A DNA stretch of 64,000 bases from contig NZ_CP126271.1 of the NCBI RefSeq assembly GCF_003234655.2, forward strand, positions 1,178,001 through 1,242,000, given 5' to 3'. The stretch comes from Curtobacterium sp. MCLR17_007 (GTDB lineage: Bacteria; Actinomycetota; Actinomycetes; Actinomycetales; Microbacteriaceae). The notes under the pieces are model-generated. The model did not search any database. It was not told the DNA's origin and saw only the letters and a list, made by a program, of their open reading frames with translations. The position numbers and the translations under genes were made by a program. This document shows, in pieces, positions 1 through 8,724 of this stretch. Positions within the stretch are counted from its first letter, which is position 1. Each line of letters begins with the position of its first letter.

Positions 1-695
1 TCCGCGGCGTGCCGGCGGGCAGCCGCATCCTCGACATCGCCGACGACCCGCGCTTCGTGGCGTCGCTCGCGGCGCTCTCCGGCCGGATCGCCACGGTGCC
101 GATGACCCAGCAGGCCCGCGCCGACGCGATGGACCACGCCGACTGGCACCGCCGCACCCTGGTCGCCGCGCTGCCGCAGGACGCGCAGCAGATCGACGAG
201 CTCTACGACGCCATCGGTCGCCGCTCGATCGGTTGGGCGGCGGCGACCAAGCAGGTCGTGCACGGCGACCTGCACCTCGAGCAGGTCTTCGTCGACGAGG
301 CCGAGCCGTGGCGCATCTCCGGCCTCCTCGACATCGACACCGCCGGCTGGGGCTACCCCGTCCGCGACATCGGTGCCGTGGTCGCCCACCTCGTGGTCAC
401 CGGGTTGTGGCACCGCTCGCGTGGTGACGTCGACCGTGGCGCGGCCGCGGAGCGGCTCGCCGACGCCATCGCCCGCGACTGGGCGGCGCGCAACCCGCTC
501 GAGGTCGAGCGTCTGGGACCCGCGATCGGCGCGCAGCTGCTCGCGCACGCCGGCGGCCAGGCCACCACCGGCTCCGCCAACGGGATCGCGACCGCGGAGC
601 AGCTGCTGGCGGCGACCCGTGCGGCGCTCGCGGTGCCGGCCACGGGCCTCCCGTCCGACGACGCCAGCCGTCCGCGGTCCGCACCGCGCGTCTGA
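1..695 (+). CDS. APH-family phosphotransferase, C-terminal part (5' end outside window)
   Basis: The reading frame is already open at base 3, so the gene begins upstream and only about 231 codons are visible. The phosphotransferase signature is clear. A Brenner motif VVHGDLHLEQ supplies the catalytic Asp, and DIDTAGWG follows about 25 residues later as the Mg-binding Asp segment. This places it in the aminoglycoside/choline-kinase-like fold that transfers phosphate from ATP to a small-molecule hydroxyl. The substrate cannot be read from the sequence; most chromosomal actinobacterial members are not resistance enzymes. The last 25 residues are Pro/Ser/Arg-rich and probably disordered. A GC-rich hairpin (710-753) follows the stop. 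The GTG at base 9 is only the first start codon in view, not the real start. Confidence 0.75.
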   Translation, partial: RGVPAGSRILDIADDPRFVASLAALSGRIATVPMTQQARADAMDHADWHRRTLVAALPQDAQQIDELYDAIGRRSIGWAAATKQVVHGDLHLEQVFVDEAEPWRISGLLDIDTAGWGYPVRDIGAVVAHLVVTGLWHRSRGDVDRGAAAERLADAIARDWAARNPLEVERLGPAIGAQLLAHAGGQATTGSANGIATAEQLLAATRAALAVPATGLPSDDASRPRSAPRV

Positions 696-709
696 GACGC
701 GGACACCGA

Positions 710-753
710 CCAGGAGGCCCGACGCGCGCGGGGAGCGTCGAGTCGCCTCCTGG
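710..753 (+). terminator. GC-rich hairpin after phosphotransferase gene
   Basis: Inverted repeat CCAGGAGGC (710-718) / GCCTCCTGG (745-753), with an inner stem GACGC/GCGTC. It starts 15 nt after the stop codon and belongs to the GGAGGC hairpin family seen at other gene ends in this window. No U-tract follows, as is common for high-GC actinobacterial terminators. Confidence 0.55.
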
Positions 754-766
754 GGCGGTCCGGGAG

Positions 767-1100
767 TAAACTGACCGCGCACGCACCGCGTGCCCGCGCG
801 TCGCGTCGTCCCCTGGCGCAACGGTCGACCACTTGGTCGGCATGGGCACCGGGTCCGCGACCGCCCTGGGACGACCCAGTCCTGCAGCGTCGCGTGCGTG
901 CGACGGCGCCGGATCCTCCGCGCAGACCGTCGCATCGGCAGGACGTCACCCGGCGTCCTCGGTGGGATCGGTCGTCCACACGTCGTGGGGATCGGCGGGC
1001 CACGGTGGCTCGCTGCCGGCATCGGTGCGACGGACGCACCGACGAGACTTCCGCCCGCTCGGGCGGCTCGCCCCGGTCGCGGGGCGGAACAGGAGGAGCC
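767..1100 (+). promoter_or_regulatory. Gene-free stretch: long structured 5' leader of the helicase gene
   Basis: The 405 bases from 696 to 1100 contain no credible gene. A TAAACT box at 767-772 could be a -10 element, which would give a leader of about 320 nt. An inverted repeat CGACCA..TGGTCG lies near 827-840. Just before the ribosome binding site are two tandem perfect hairpins: CCGCCC-GCTC-GGGCGG (1051-1066) and CGCCCC-GGTCGC-GGGGCG (1069-1086). The Shine-Dalgarno AGGAGG follows at 1091-1096. The arrangement suggests post-transcriptional control of the helicase. I do not recognise it as a named RNA family. Confidence 0.45.
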
Positions 1101-3227
1101 TTGGCTCGATCAGGCACGCGGCGTGCAGCCGGTGGGACGCGGACCGCGTCACGCCGGACCAGGCCGCTCGACAACGACGGTGTCATCCCGGTGCTCGCCC
1201 GCGCAGTGCGCGAGGTCGAGGCCGCCGCGCAGCGCGGTCCGCTGAAGACGACGAACCGCACGAAGTTCCAGGCGGTGGCGCTGCTCATGCGCGAGGAACG
1301 CGCTCGGGTCAAGGCCGACTCGACCCTGACGGACGCGCAGCGTGCCGAGCAGATGAAGCGGCTCGACGGCGTGGCGACGATCCTGGCGAAGACCGCTGCC
1401 CGCGACACCAGCGTGATCCAGCTGCTGACGGAAGAGGCATCGGTCTCCGAGGCCACCCGCACCGTCAAGCGCGACATGATGATCGCCGGCGGCGTCGAGA
1501 TGCAGCCGGAGGACCTGGTCATCGCCGCCGAGCCGGCACCGGTCTCCACGACCCAGGAGCGCGCCGTGGTCCCGCAGGCCGTGGTGCAGCGACAGCTCGC
1601 GAACCCGTTCCTGCCGCCGGACTTCGCCCTCGCCGACCAGCCCGTCGCCCACCCCCGTCGCCTGGCGAACTGGGAGCTGTTCGGCCCGCTCTTCAAGTCG
1701 TTCGAGTACGGCGCCGGTGGTGGCGCGGCATCGATGCCGCTGCCCGACCCCTCCTCGCTCGACACCCTCTCCGGCACGGCGCTCATGAAGCACCAGGCGG
1801 AGCTCGTGGCCTCGGCGGCACAGGGACACCGCACCTTCCTGCTCGCCGACGAGCCCGGTCTCGGCAAGACGGCCCAGTCCCTGCTGGCGGCCGAGGCAGC
1901 CAAGGCCTACCCACTGCTCGTGGTGGTGCCGAACGTCGTCAAGACCAACTGGGCGCGAGAGGCCGCCCGCTGGGTCCCGAACCGCCGTGCGACCGTCATC
2001 CACGGCGACGGCGACGACCTGGACGGCTTCGCCGACGTCGTCATCGTGAACTACGAGATCCTCGACCGGCACGTCGGCTGGCTCGGGGCGTTCGGGTTCA
2101 AGGGGATGGTCGTCGACGAGGCGCACTTCATCAAGAACAAGGACTCACAGCGGTCGAAGTTCGTGCTGCAGCTCGCCGAGAAGATCCGCGAGCGCACGGC
2201 GTCGCCGCTGCTCATGGCCCTGACCGGCACCCCGCTGATCAACTCGGTCGAGGACTTCCGCACGATCTGGGAGTACCTCGGCTGGATCGACGACAAGAAG
2301 CCCCGCGCGCAGCTCATGAACGAGCTCGAGGAGATCGGGTTGACCCCGGCCGACCAGGGCTTCTTCGCCGAGGCCCGTCGTGCCGTGATCGACCTCGGCA
2401 TCGTGCGGCGCCGCAAGGTCGACGTCGCGTCGGACATCCCCGCCCGACGCATCGCCGACATCCCCGTCGAGCTCGACGGCGACGAGGGACGCTCGATCCG
2501 GGATGCCGAGCGCGAACTCACCGCCAAGCTCGTCAAGCGCTACCACCAGGCCCTCGACGCCCGCACCGGCCAGGCACCGGTCGACGGCATCGACCACAAG
2601 CTGGTCCGCCAGGTCGCGCGCTGGGAGCTCGAGGACCAGGACGCGTCGTCCACCGGTGAGAACGTGTTCTCGATGGTGCGGCGCATCGGGCGGGCGAAGG
2701 CGCAGCTCGCGGCCGACTACGCGGCGCAGCTGGCGTCGAACGTCGGCAAGGTCGTGTTCTTCGCCAAGCACCTCGACGTGATGGACCAGGCGGAAGAGGT
2801 CTTCGCCCGCCGACACCTGCGCACCGCGACGATCCGCGGCGACCAGACGCCCGCGCAGCGCACGGCCGAGATCGACTCGTTCGTGAACGACCCCGACGTC
2901 GCCGTGATCGTCTGCTCGCTGACGGCGGCCGGTGTCGGGCTCAACCTGCAGGTCGCGTCGAACGTCGTCCTCGCCGAGCTGTCCTGGACGAGCGCCGAGC
3001 AGACCCAGGCGATCGACCGCGTCCACCGCATCGGGCAGTCGGAGCCGGTCACCGCGTGGCGCATCATCGCCGCGCAGACGATCGACACCAAGATCGCGGA
3101 GCTCATCGACTCGAAGGCCGGACTGGCCGCACGCGCGCTGGACGGCTCCGACGAGGAGCTCGTCGACTCCGGCGACATCCAGCTCGACGCGATGGCCGCG
3201 CTGCTCACCGAGGCGCTCGGGGGCTGA
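1101..3227 (+). CDS. SNF2-family DEAD/DEAH-box helicase
   Basis: This is a 708-residue superfamily-2 ATPase of the SNF2/RapA type that probably remodels nucleoprotein complexes. A basic, probably disordered N-terminus and a helical region (about 1-200) precede the ATPase core. Walker A is DEPGLGKT (250-257), Walker B is DEAH (339-342), motif III is LTGTPL, and motif VI is QAIDRVHRIGQ (about 636-646), whose ending HRIGQ is typical of SNF2 proteins. The TTG at 1101 is chosen as start because AGGAGG (1091-1096) lies 4 nt upstream. The open frame extends further 5' but there it overlaps the structured leader and is low-complexity Arg-rich translation. No partner gene is adjacent. The precise cellular role is unknown. 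Confidence 0.82.
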   Translation: MARSGTRRAAGGTRTASRRTRPLDNDGVIPVLARAVREVEAAAQRGPLKTTNRTKFQAVALLMREERARVKADSTLTDAQRAEQMKRLDGVATILAKTAARDTSVIQLLTEEASVSEATRTVKRDMMIAGGVEMQPEDLVIAAEPAPVSTTQERAVVPQAVVQRQLANPFLPPDFALADQPVAHPRRLANWELFGPLFKSFEYGAGGGAASMPLPDPSSLDTLSGTALMKHQAELVASAAQGHRTFLLADEPGLGKTAQSLLAAEAAKAYPLLVVVPNVVKTNWAREAARWVPNRRATVIHGDGDDLDGFADVVIVNYEILDRHVGWLGAFGFKGMVVDEAHFIKNKDSQRSKFVLQLAEKIRERTASPLLMALTGTPLINSVEDFRTIWEYLGWIDDKKPRAQLMNELEEIGLTPADQGFFAEARRAVIDLGIVRRRKVDVASDIPARRIADIPVELDGDEGRSIRDAERELTAKLVKRYHQALDARTGQAPVDGIDHKLVRQVARWELEDQDASSTGENVFSMVRRIGRAKAQLAADYAAQLASNVGKVVFFAKHLDVMDQAEEVFARRHLRTATIRGDQTPAQRTAEIDSFVNDPDVAVIVCSLTAAGVGLNLQVASNVVLAELSWTSAEQTQAIDRVHRIGQSEPVTAWRIIAAQTIDTKIAELIDSKAGLAARALDGSDEELVDSGDIQLDAMAALLTEALGG

Positions 3228-3269
3228 CGCCGCCCGGCGTGCCCCGGCGCCGGCACGCAACACACCGCG

Positions 3270-3313
3270 GAACGGACACAGCACCACGAGGAATCGTGGT
3301 GCTGTGTCCGTTC
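3270..3313. terminator. Perfect 20-bp hairpin between convergent genes
   Basis: The 20-nt arms 3270-3289 and 3294-3313 are exact reverse complements around a GGAA loop. It lies 43 nt past the helicase stop and 29 nt past the stop of the convergent mycoredoxin-like gene, so it can serve as a bidirectional terminator. Confidence 0.7.
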
Positions 3314-3341
3314 GGGGGTGCTGTGCCGAAGCGGCCGCAGG

Positions 3342-3614
3342 CTAGATGCGGGACTGCACCTCGGCCAGGGACGGGTTCGTCGCGGTGCTGCCGTCCGGGA
3401 ACACCAGGGTCGGCACGGTCTGGTTGCCGCCGTTGACCTCGGCGACGAGTTCGGCCGTCCCCGGGGTGTGTTCGATGTCGACCTCGGTGAACGGCACGCC
3501 GGCCTTGGACATCTGGTTCTTCAGTCGCGCGCAGTAGCCGCACCACGTGGTCGTGAACATCGTGACGGCGCCGGCCTGGGGCACGAACGCGTCGCGGGTG
3601 ATCGTCTCGCTCAT
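3342..3614 (-). CDS. Glutaredoxin-like protein (mycoredoxin type)
   Basis: A 90-residue thioredoxin-fold protein with the redox motif CGYC (C25, C28) after TTTW, followed by the TVPTLVFPDGS segment with the cis-Pro that closes the glutaredoxin active site. Actinobacterial CxxC glutaredoxins of this length (mycoredoxin-1/NrdH-like) use mycothiol or thioredoxin reductase as electron source and reduce mixed disulfides in the cytoplasm. The ATG at 3614 is preferred over an upstream in-frame ATG because residues 1-13 of the longer form are not family-like. It is monocistronic and convergent with the helicase. Mycoredoxin is a better fit than NrdH because no ribonucleotide reductase genes are nearby, but sequence alone does not settle this. 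Confidence 0.75.
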   Translation of the reverse strand: MSETITRDAFVPQAGAVTMFTTTWCGYCARLKNQMSKAGVPFTEVDIEHTPGTAELVAEVNGGNQTVPTLVFPDGSTATNPSLAEVQSRI

Positions 3615-3679
3615 GGCAGCAGCGTAACTCCGGCACCTGGCGGTCAGGTCCACCGGTGCGCCCTGGTAGACAGGGACGT

Positions 3680-5209
3680 GTGACCCAGACGCACCTCGAG
3701 ATCGAGCGCACGTACGACCTGCCTGACACAGCGGCCCTGCCGGACCTGATCGGGGTCGGCGGGATCCTGCAGGTGGACCACCGGGAGCCGGTCGAGCTCG
3801 ACGCGACCTACTGGGACACGGAGCGGTACGACCTGGTCGCCGCGCGCGTGACCGTCCGTCGCCGCACCGGCGGGCACGACGCCGGCTGGCACATCAAGCG
3901 CGCCGAGTCCGACACCGTCCGCCACGAGCAGCACTTCCCCCTCACCGAGGACCCGGACGCGGTGCCGGTCGAGGTCCTCGCCGCGCTGTTCACCGAGCGC
4001 CGCGGCCGCGGACTCCGACCCGTCGTGCGGATCACCACCACCCGCACGGTGACCCGTCTGCTCGACGAGGACGGCGACCAGGTGGCCGAGCTCGCCGACG
4101 ACCGCGTCAGCGCGCAGCGCCTCGACGCCGACGCCCCCGCCGACCCGCGCACCTGGCGTGAGGTCGAGGTCGAGGCGGCCGAGGGCGTCGACCCGCAGGT
4201 CGCCCACGAGCTGTTCACGTCCCTCGACGGCCGGTTCCAGGCCGTCGGGGCCGGCCCCGCCGCCGTCGCGTCCAAGCTGGCACGGGGGCTGGCAGGAGCA
4301 CCGGCACCGCGCCTCCAGACCGTCGACAAGCCCGAGAAGGGCACGACCGCACGCGTGCTCGCCAAGCGACTGCGGAAGCTGCGCTCCGCGCTGCTCGTCC
4401 AGGAGGCCCGGCTGCGGTCGGGCGAGGACACCGAGCTCCGCCAGACGGCCGAGACCACCCTGGAGATCGCCGCGGTCCTGCAGACGTACCGACCGGCGTT
4501 CCCCGCCGGCGACGCCGTCGACCGAGCGGTGGCCGGTGCGCGGTCCCTGGCGGAGGTGACCGCCCGGGCGGCCCTTGCCGAGTACCTGGTCGAGCGCCTC
4601 CCGCGCACCACCAGTCCGGCACAGGACGCGCTGGTGGACGCGATGACCCGCGAACGGATCCTCGCGGCCACCCGCGAGCGGCGGGACGAGGCCGTGCGTG
4701 ACGTCGTGACCGCCCTGCACGGTGAACCGTTCCTCGAGCTGCTGGACGCCCTCGACGACGCGGTCGAGCGCCCCGCACCCACCGCGTGGTCGCTCCGGTC
4801 GCCCAAGAAGGTCGCGCAGGACGTCACGGCCACCGTGAAGCCCGAGGTCCGCGAGCTCGTCCGGGACGCCGTCGCCGATGACACCTCGGACACGGCCGAC
4901 GCGCGCGAGGCCGCAGACCGTGCCGCGACCGAGCTCGCGTGGCAGGGGACGATGCGGGCGCGGCTCGCGATGGACGTGCTCGGGGACGACGCGTTCCCGC
5001 ACGCGCTCTGGAAGCGGATCGGGTCGGCGGCGGACGTGCTGACCGAGCGTGTGCGGTCGCTCTGGGCGCTCGACGCGCTCCGGACGCTGTCCGGCATCGC
5101 CGAGCGCGGCGGCGAGGCGACGTTCGGGTACGGGGTGCTCGCGGGCGACCGGGTGCGCCTGGCCGAGGAGTCCTACGACGAGGCGGTGCACGCGCTCAAC
5201 CGTGTGTGA
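3680..5209 (+). CDS. CYTH and CHAD domain-containing protein
   Basis: A 509-residue two-domain protein. The N-terminal CYTH (triphosphate tunnel) domain opens with the LEIERTYDL signature (about residues 6-14) and carries alternating Glu/Arg/Lys residues up to about 195. The C-terminal CHAD domain (about 215-500) is an alpha-helical histidine-rich-type domain with repeated R..LR.LR segments (AKRLRKLRSALL). CYTH enzymes hydrolyse triphosphates or make cyclic products; CHAD domains bind polyphosphate granules. The fusion suggests an inorganic polyphosphate or tripolyphosphate function, but substrate evidence is lacking here. The GTG at 3680 is chosen because the EIER motif must lie close to the N-terminus. 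It is convergent with the S9 peptidase gene and separated from it by a GGTGTC repeat tract. Confidence 0.8.
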   Translation: MTQTHLEIERTYDLPDTAALPDLIGVGGILQVDHREPVELDATYWDTERYDLVAARVTVRRRTGGHDAGWHIKRAESDTVRHEQHFPLTEDPDAVPVEVLAALFTERRGRGLRPVVRITTTRTVTRLLDEDGDQVAELADDRVSAQRLDADAPADPRTWREVEVEAAEGVDPQVAHELFTSLDGRFQAVGAGPAAVASKLARGLAGAPAPRLQTVDKPEKGTTARVLAKRLRKLRSALLVQEARLRSGEDTELRQTAETTLEIAAVLQTYRPAFPAGDAVDRAVAGARSLAEVTARAALAEYLVERLPRTTSPAQDALVDAMTRERILAATRERRDEAVRDVVTALHGEPFLELLDALDDAVERPAPTAWSLRSPKKVAQDVTATVKPEVRELVRDAVADDTSDTADAREAADRAATELAWQGTMRARLAMDVLGDDAFPHALWKRIGSAADVLTERVRSLWALDALRTLSGIAERGGEATFGYGVLAGDRVRLAEESYDEAVHALNRV

Positions 5210-5225
5210 GCCCGTGCACCGCCGG

Positions 5226-5252
5226 TGTCGGTGTCGGTGTCGGTGACGGTCG
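5226..5252. repeat. Short hexanucleotide repeat tract (GGTGTC-like)
   Basis: Three to four copies of CGGTGT/CGGTGA in a row occupy the 46-bp gap between the stop codons of the CYTH-CHAD gene and the convergent S9 peptidase gene. It is low-complexity DNA with no obvious function. Confidence 0.5.
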
Positions 5253-5255
5253 CGG

Positions 5256-7427
5256 TCAGGCGGCCGCGATCGGCGCTGCGCTGGCTGCCGCGGGGGAGAC
5301 GTCGGCCAGCCCCAGGGTGTCGAGGATCCAGGCGAGCTCGAACGCCCGCTCCCGCCACGAGGCGTACCGGCCGCTGACACCGCCGTGCCCTGCCGACATC
5401 TCGGTCTTCAGCAGCACCGGGGCACCGACCTCGCGGAGCTTCGCCGTCCACTTCGCCGGCTCGACGTAGAGCACGCGGGTGTCGTTGATGGAGGTCACCG
5501 CCAGGATCGCCGGGTACTGCACGTCGTCGCGGACGTTCTCGTACGGGGAGTACTCGCTCATGTAGCGGTAGACCTCGGCGTCGTGGAGCGGGTCGCCCCA
5601 CTCGTCCCACTCGATGACCGTCAGGGGCAGGTCCGGGTCGAGGATGCTCGTCAGGGCGTCGACGAAGGGCACCGCCGCGACGATGCCGGCGAAGCGGTCG
5701 GGTGCGATGTTCGCGACCGCGCCCATCAGGAGCCCACCCGCGCTGCCGCCCTCGGCGACCATCCGGTCCGCGGTCGTGCGTCCGGTCGCGATCAGGTGGT
5801 CGGCCACCGCGACGAAGTCGGTGAAGGTGTTCTTCTTCGTCAGGGTCTTGCCGTTCTCGTACCAGTGCCGGCCGAGCTCGCCACCGCCGCGGACGTGCGC
5901 GACCGCGAACACCACGCCGCGGTCGAGCAGGGAGAGCCGCATGACGCTGAAGCCCGGGTCGATCGAGTGCTCGTACGAGCCGTACCCGTACAGGTGCAGC
6001 GGCGCCGGGGCGTCGGTGTCGACGGCGTCGCGGCGCCAGACGAGCGAGATCGGCACCCGCGTGCCGTCGGCAGCGGTTGCCCAGTCGCGCTCCTGCACGT
6101 AGTCGGCCGGGTCGTAGCCGCCGAGCACCGGCTGGCGCTTCAGCACGGTCATGGCACCGGTCGCCAGGTCGAGGTCACTGACCTCGGACGGGGTGACGAA
6201 GGACGTGAACCCGATGCGGAGCGTGGGCTGGTGCCACTCGGGGTTGCCGCCGAGGCCGGCGGAGAACAGGGCCTCGTCGAAGTGGACCTCGTCGGGTTCC
6301 CCGTAGCCGTCGCCGTCGAGCGGGATGATCGCCACGCGGGGCAGGGCCTCGGAGCGGTACTCGAGTGCGAGGTGTCCGGCGAAGGCGTCGACCGACTCGA
6401 TGCGGCGCTCGCCGTGGTGCGCCACGACGACCCGACGGTCGGTCTCGGACGTGGGGTCGTCGGCGGGGACGTCGACGAGCTCGAAGTTCTCGGCGCCGTC
6501 GTTGTGCAGCACCAGCAGCCGGTCGCTGCCGCCGACGATCGCGTGCTCGATCTCGTACTCGACGCCGTCGCGACGCGGCCAGACGACGTGGAAGTCGCCG
6601 GTCGGGTCGGCAGCGTCGAGGATCCAGGCCTCGGACGTGATCTTCGAGCCGAGCTCGATGACGATGTACTGCGAGGAGCGGGTCACCCCGACCCCGACCC
6701 AGTAGCGGTCGTCGGGCTCCTCGAAGACGACGACGTCGGCCGACGCCGCGGTGCCGACGGTGTGCCGCCAGATGCGGTCCGGGCGCCAGGAGTCGTCGAC
6801 CGTCGGGTAGAAGACGTAGCGGCCGGACGGGTCGAACGTGGCGCCGGACCCGGTGTTCTCGACGACGTCGGGCATGTCCTGTCCGGTCGTCAGGTCGCGG
6901 ACGTGCAGGGTGTAGCGCTCGTCACCCGCGACGTCGACGCCGTAGACGAGCCGGGTGCCGTCGTCGGTGATGTCGTACGAGCCGAGGGAGAAGAAGTCGT
7001 GCCCCTCGGCCAGGGTGTTGCCGTCGAGGACGACCTGCTCGCCGGGCAGCGTCGCGGCGCTCTCGTCGAGGGTCGGCGGGGTCCAGTCGTCCGGACCGCT
7101 GATCGGCGCACGGCACTGGACCCCGTACTGGCTGCCCTCGCTGGTCCGGGTGAAGTACCACCACTGGCCCATCCGCACCGGGACGGAGAGGTCGGTCTCC
7201 TGCACGCGGCCCTTGACCTCACCGAAGACCCGCTCGCGCAGGTCGGCGAGGTGGTCGGTCGCCGCCGCCGTCCAGGCGTTCTCGGCCTCGAGGTAGCGCA
7301 GCGTGTCGGGCGACTCCTTGTCGCGGAGCCACTCGTAGTCGTCCACGAAGTCGATGCCGTGGTGCGTTCGGGTGACCGGCCGCTTGTCGGCGGTCGGCGG
7401 GGTGCTGGATCCGTGCTCGTCGCTCAC
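5256..7427 (-). CDS. S9 family peptidase (oligopeptidase B / prolyl oligopeptidase type)
   Basis: A 723-residue serine peptidase of the prolyl oligopeptidase clan. A beta-propeller makes up about residues 80-430 and an alpha/beta-hydrolase domain follows. The nucleophile motif is GGSAGG (Ser562), with candidate Asp649 (NDTRV) and His681 (SAGHGG) completing the triad in the right order and spacing. The N-terminal HHGIDFVDDYEWLRD block is typical of protease II (PtrB), which cleaves short peptides after basic residues in the cytoplasm. No signal peptide is seen. The GTG at 7427 has a TAGGGT box (7434-7439) 6 nt upstream, consistent with a leaderless mRNA. It is divergent from the amidohydrolase gene. 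Confidence 0.88.
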   Translation of the reverse strand: MSDEHGSSTPPTADKRPVTRTHHGIDFVDDYEWLRDKESPDTLRYLEAENAWTAAATDHLADLRERVFGEVKGRVQETDLSVPVRMGQWWYFTRTSEGSQYGVQCRAPISGPDDWTPPTLDESAATLPGEQVVLDGNTLAEGHDFFSLGSYDITDDGTRLVYGVDVAGDERYTLHVRDLTTGQDMPDVVENTGSGATFDPSGRYVFYPTVDDSWRPDRIWRHTVGTAASADVVVFEEPDDRYWVGVGVTRSSQYIVIELGSKITSEAWILDAADPTGDFHVVWPRRDGVEYEIEHAIVGGSDRLLVLHNDGAENFELVDVPADDPTSETDRRVVVAHHGERRIESVDAFAGHLALEYRSEALPRVAIIPLDGDGYGEPDEVHFDEALFSAGLGGNPEWHQPTLRIGFTSFVTPSEVSDLDLATGAMTVLKRQPVLGGYDPADYVQERDWATAADGTRVPISLVWRRDAVDTDAPAPLHLYGYGSYEHSIDPGFSVMRLSLLDRGVVFAVAHVRGGGELGRHWYENGKTLTKKNTFTDFVAVADHLIATGRTTADRMVAEGGSAGGLLMGAVANIAPDRFAGIVAAVPFVDALTSILDPDLPLTVIEWDEWGDPLHDAEVYRYMSEYSPYENVRDDVQYPAILAVTSINDTRVLYVEPAKWTAKLREVGAPVLLKTEMSAGHGGVSGRYASWRERAFELAWILDTLGLADVSPAAASAAPIAAA

Positions 7428-7433
7428 CCGACC

Positions 7434-7439
7434 ACCCTA
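7434..7439 (-). promoter_or_regulatory. -10 box of S9 peptidase gene (leaderless)
   Basis: TAGGGT on the minus strand, 6 nt before the GTG start. Transcription would begin at or next to the start codon, so no ribosome binding site is expected, and none is seen. Confidence 0.5.
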
Positions 7440-7495
7440 GGCCGCGCGCCCGGGCACCTCCCTGCGCAGCGCGCGGTCGTGCACCGCGCCTCGAC

Positions 7496-7501
7496 TACCG
7501 T
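7496..7501 (+). promoter_or_regulatory. -10 box of amidohydrolase gene (leaderless)
   Basis: TACCGT, 7 nt upstream of the ATG at 7509. There is no Shine-Dalgarno sequence between box and start. Confidence 0.5.
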
Positions 7502-7508
7502 GGACGGC

Positions 7509-8708
7509 ATGACTGCATCCTTCGTCGTCACCGGTGCCCACGTCGTCCCCGTCACCGCAGCCCCCTTCGACGGGGGAGCGGTCGTCGTCGAGGACGGCCG
7601 CATCACGGCGCTCGGCCCGGACGTCTCACCGCCGCCGGGACTGCCCGTCGTCGACGCCGCAGGCGCCTGGCTCGTCCCGGGGTTCGTCGAGTCGCACGGC
7701 CACGTCGGCATCCACGAAGAGGCGAACGGCCCCGCGGGCAACGACACGAACGAGCTGACCGGACCGAACATGGCCGGCGTCCGGGCGATCGACGCGGTCG
7801 ACATCGACGACGAGGGCTTCCGCGACGCGCTCTCCGGCGGCGTCACGAGCATCGTCGTCAAGCCCGGGTCCGGCAACCCGATCGGTGGCCAGACCGTCGC
7901 GATCAAGACCTGGGGCGGCCGCACGATCGATGAGCAGCTCATCTCGGACGCGGTCAGCGTGAAGAGCGCCCTGGGGGAGAACCCCAAGCGGGTCTACGGC
8001 GACAAGGGCCAGACCCCGTCGACCCGGCTCGGCGTCGCCAAGGTCATCCGTGACGCGTTCGTCGACGCCCAGAACTACCGAGCCGCCCGCGACGCCGCAG
8101 CGCGCAAGGACGAGCCGTTCGCCCGCGACCTGACGAAGGAGACGCTGGTCCGGGTCCTCGACGGGGAACTGGCATGGGACCAGCACGTGCACCGGCACGA
8201 CGACCTGGCGACCGCGATCCGCCTGGCCGAGGAGTTCGGCTACCGGCTCGTCGTGAACCACGGCACCGAGGCGCACAAGATCGCCGACGTGCTGGCGGCG
8301 AAGGACATCCCCGTGATCTACGGCCCGCTGTTCACCAGCCGGTCGAAGGTCGAGCTGCGCGACCGCGGCATCCCGCACCTGGCGGCGCTCGCCGCGGCCG
8401 GGGTCCGGGTCGCGATCACGACGGACGCCCCGGTCGTGCCGATCAACATGCTCGTGGACCAGGCCGTCGCCGCCGTCAAGGAGGGCCTGCCGCACCAGAC
8501 GGCGCTCGAGGCGCTGACCGTCAACCCCGCGACGTTCCTCGGCTTCGGCGACCGCGTGGGCCGTCTCGCTCCCGGGTACGACGCCGACCTGGTGCTGTGG
8601 ACCGGCGACCCGCTCGACGCGACGAGCCGAGCGGTCCGCGTGTGGATCGAGGGTGCCGAGGTCTACACCTGGGCCGACGGCGTCGGTACGGCCAACCCGC
8701 GCTGGTAG
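7509..8708 (+). CDS. Amidohydrolase (imidazolonepropionase-like)
   Basis: A 399-residue metal-dependent hydrolase of the amidohydrolase superfamily. It begins with the small beta-sandwich segment (VVEDGRITALG) and has the first metal motif in SHGHVG (His63, His65). Later metal ligands sit in VVNHGTEAHK and TTDAPV, and the C-terminal NPA(T)FLGFGDRVGRLAPGYDADLVLW block is diagnostic of the family. The family removes C-N bonds in ring or amide substrates; imidazolonepropionase, dihydroorotase-like and prolidase-like members are all possible. No hut genes are adjacent, so a histidine-degradation role is not supported. No signal peptide, so cytoplasmic. Confidence 0.82.
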   Translation: MTASFVVTGAHVVPVTAAPFDGGAVVVEDGRITALGPDVSPPPGLPVVDAAGAWLVPGFVESHGHVGIHEEANGPAGNDTNELTGPNMAGVRAIDAVDIDDEGFRDALSGGVTSIVVKPGSGNPIGGQTVAIKTWGGRTIDEQLISDAVSVKSALGENPKRVYGDKGQTPSTRLGVAKVIRDAFVDAQNYRAARDAAARKDEPFARDLTKETLVRVLDGELAWDQHVHRHDDLATAIRLAEEFGYRLVVNHGTEAHKIADVLAAKDIPVIYGPLFTSRSKVELRDRGIPHLAALAAAGVRVAITTDAPVVPINMLVDQAVAAVKEGLPHQTALEALTVNPATFLGFGDRVGRLAPGYDADLVLWTGDPLDATSRAVRVWIEGAEVYTWADGVGTANPRW

Positions 8709-8724
8709 CGTCCGGCCGCGGGGC

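Noticed and set aside
353..1903. Long reading frames opposite the helicase and phosphotransferase genes
   Set aside because: They are antisense shadows caused by high GC content: Arg/Ser/Ala-rich translations without motifs, crossing a gene-free leader.
5226..5252. GTGTCGGTG copies resembling the RecA-NDp motif
   Set aside because: There is no TAnnnT 8 nt downstream and the site lies between two convergent gene ends; it is a simple repeat.
5385..8708. A 1100-codon plus-strand frame spanning the S9 peptidase and the amidohydrolase
   Set aside because: Only the part from 7509 is the amidohydrolase. The upstream part is antisense to the S9 peptidase, Val/Arg/Asp-rich and lacks any family motif.
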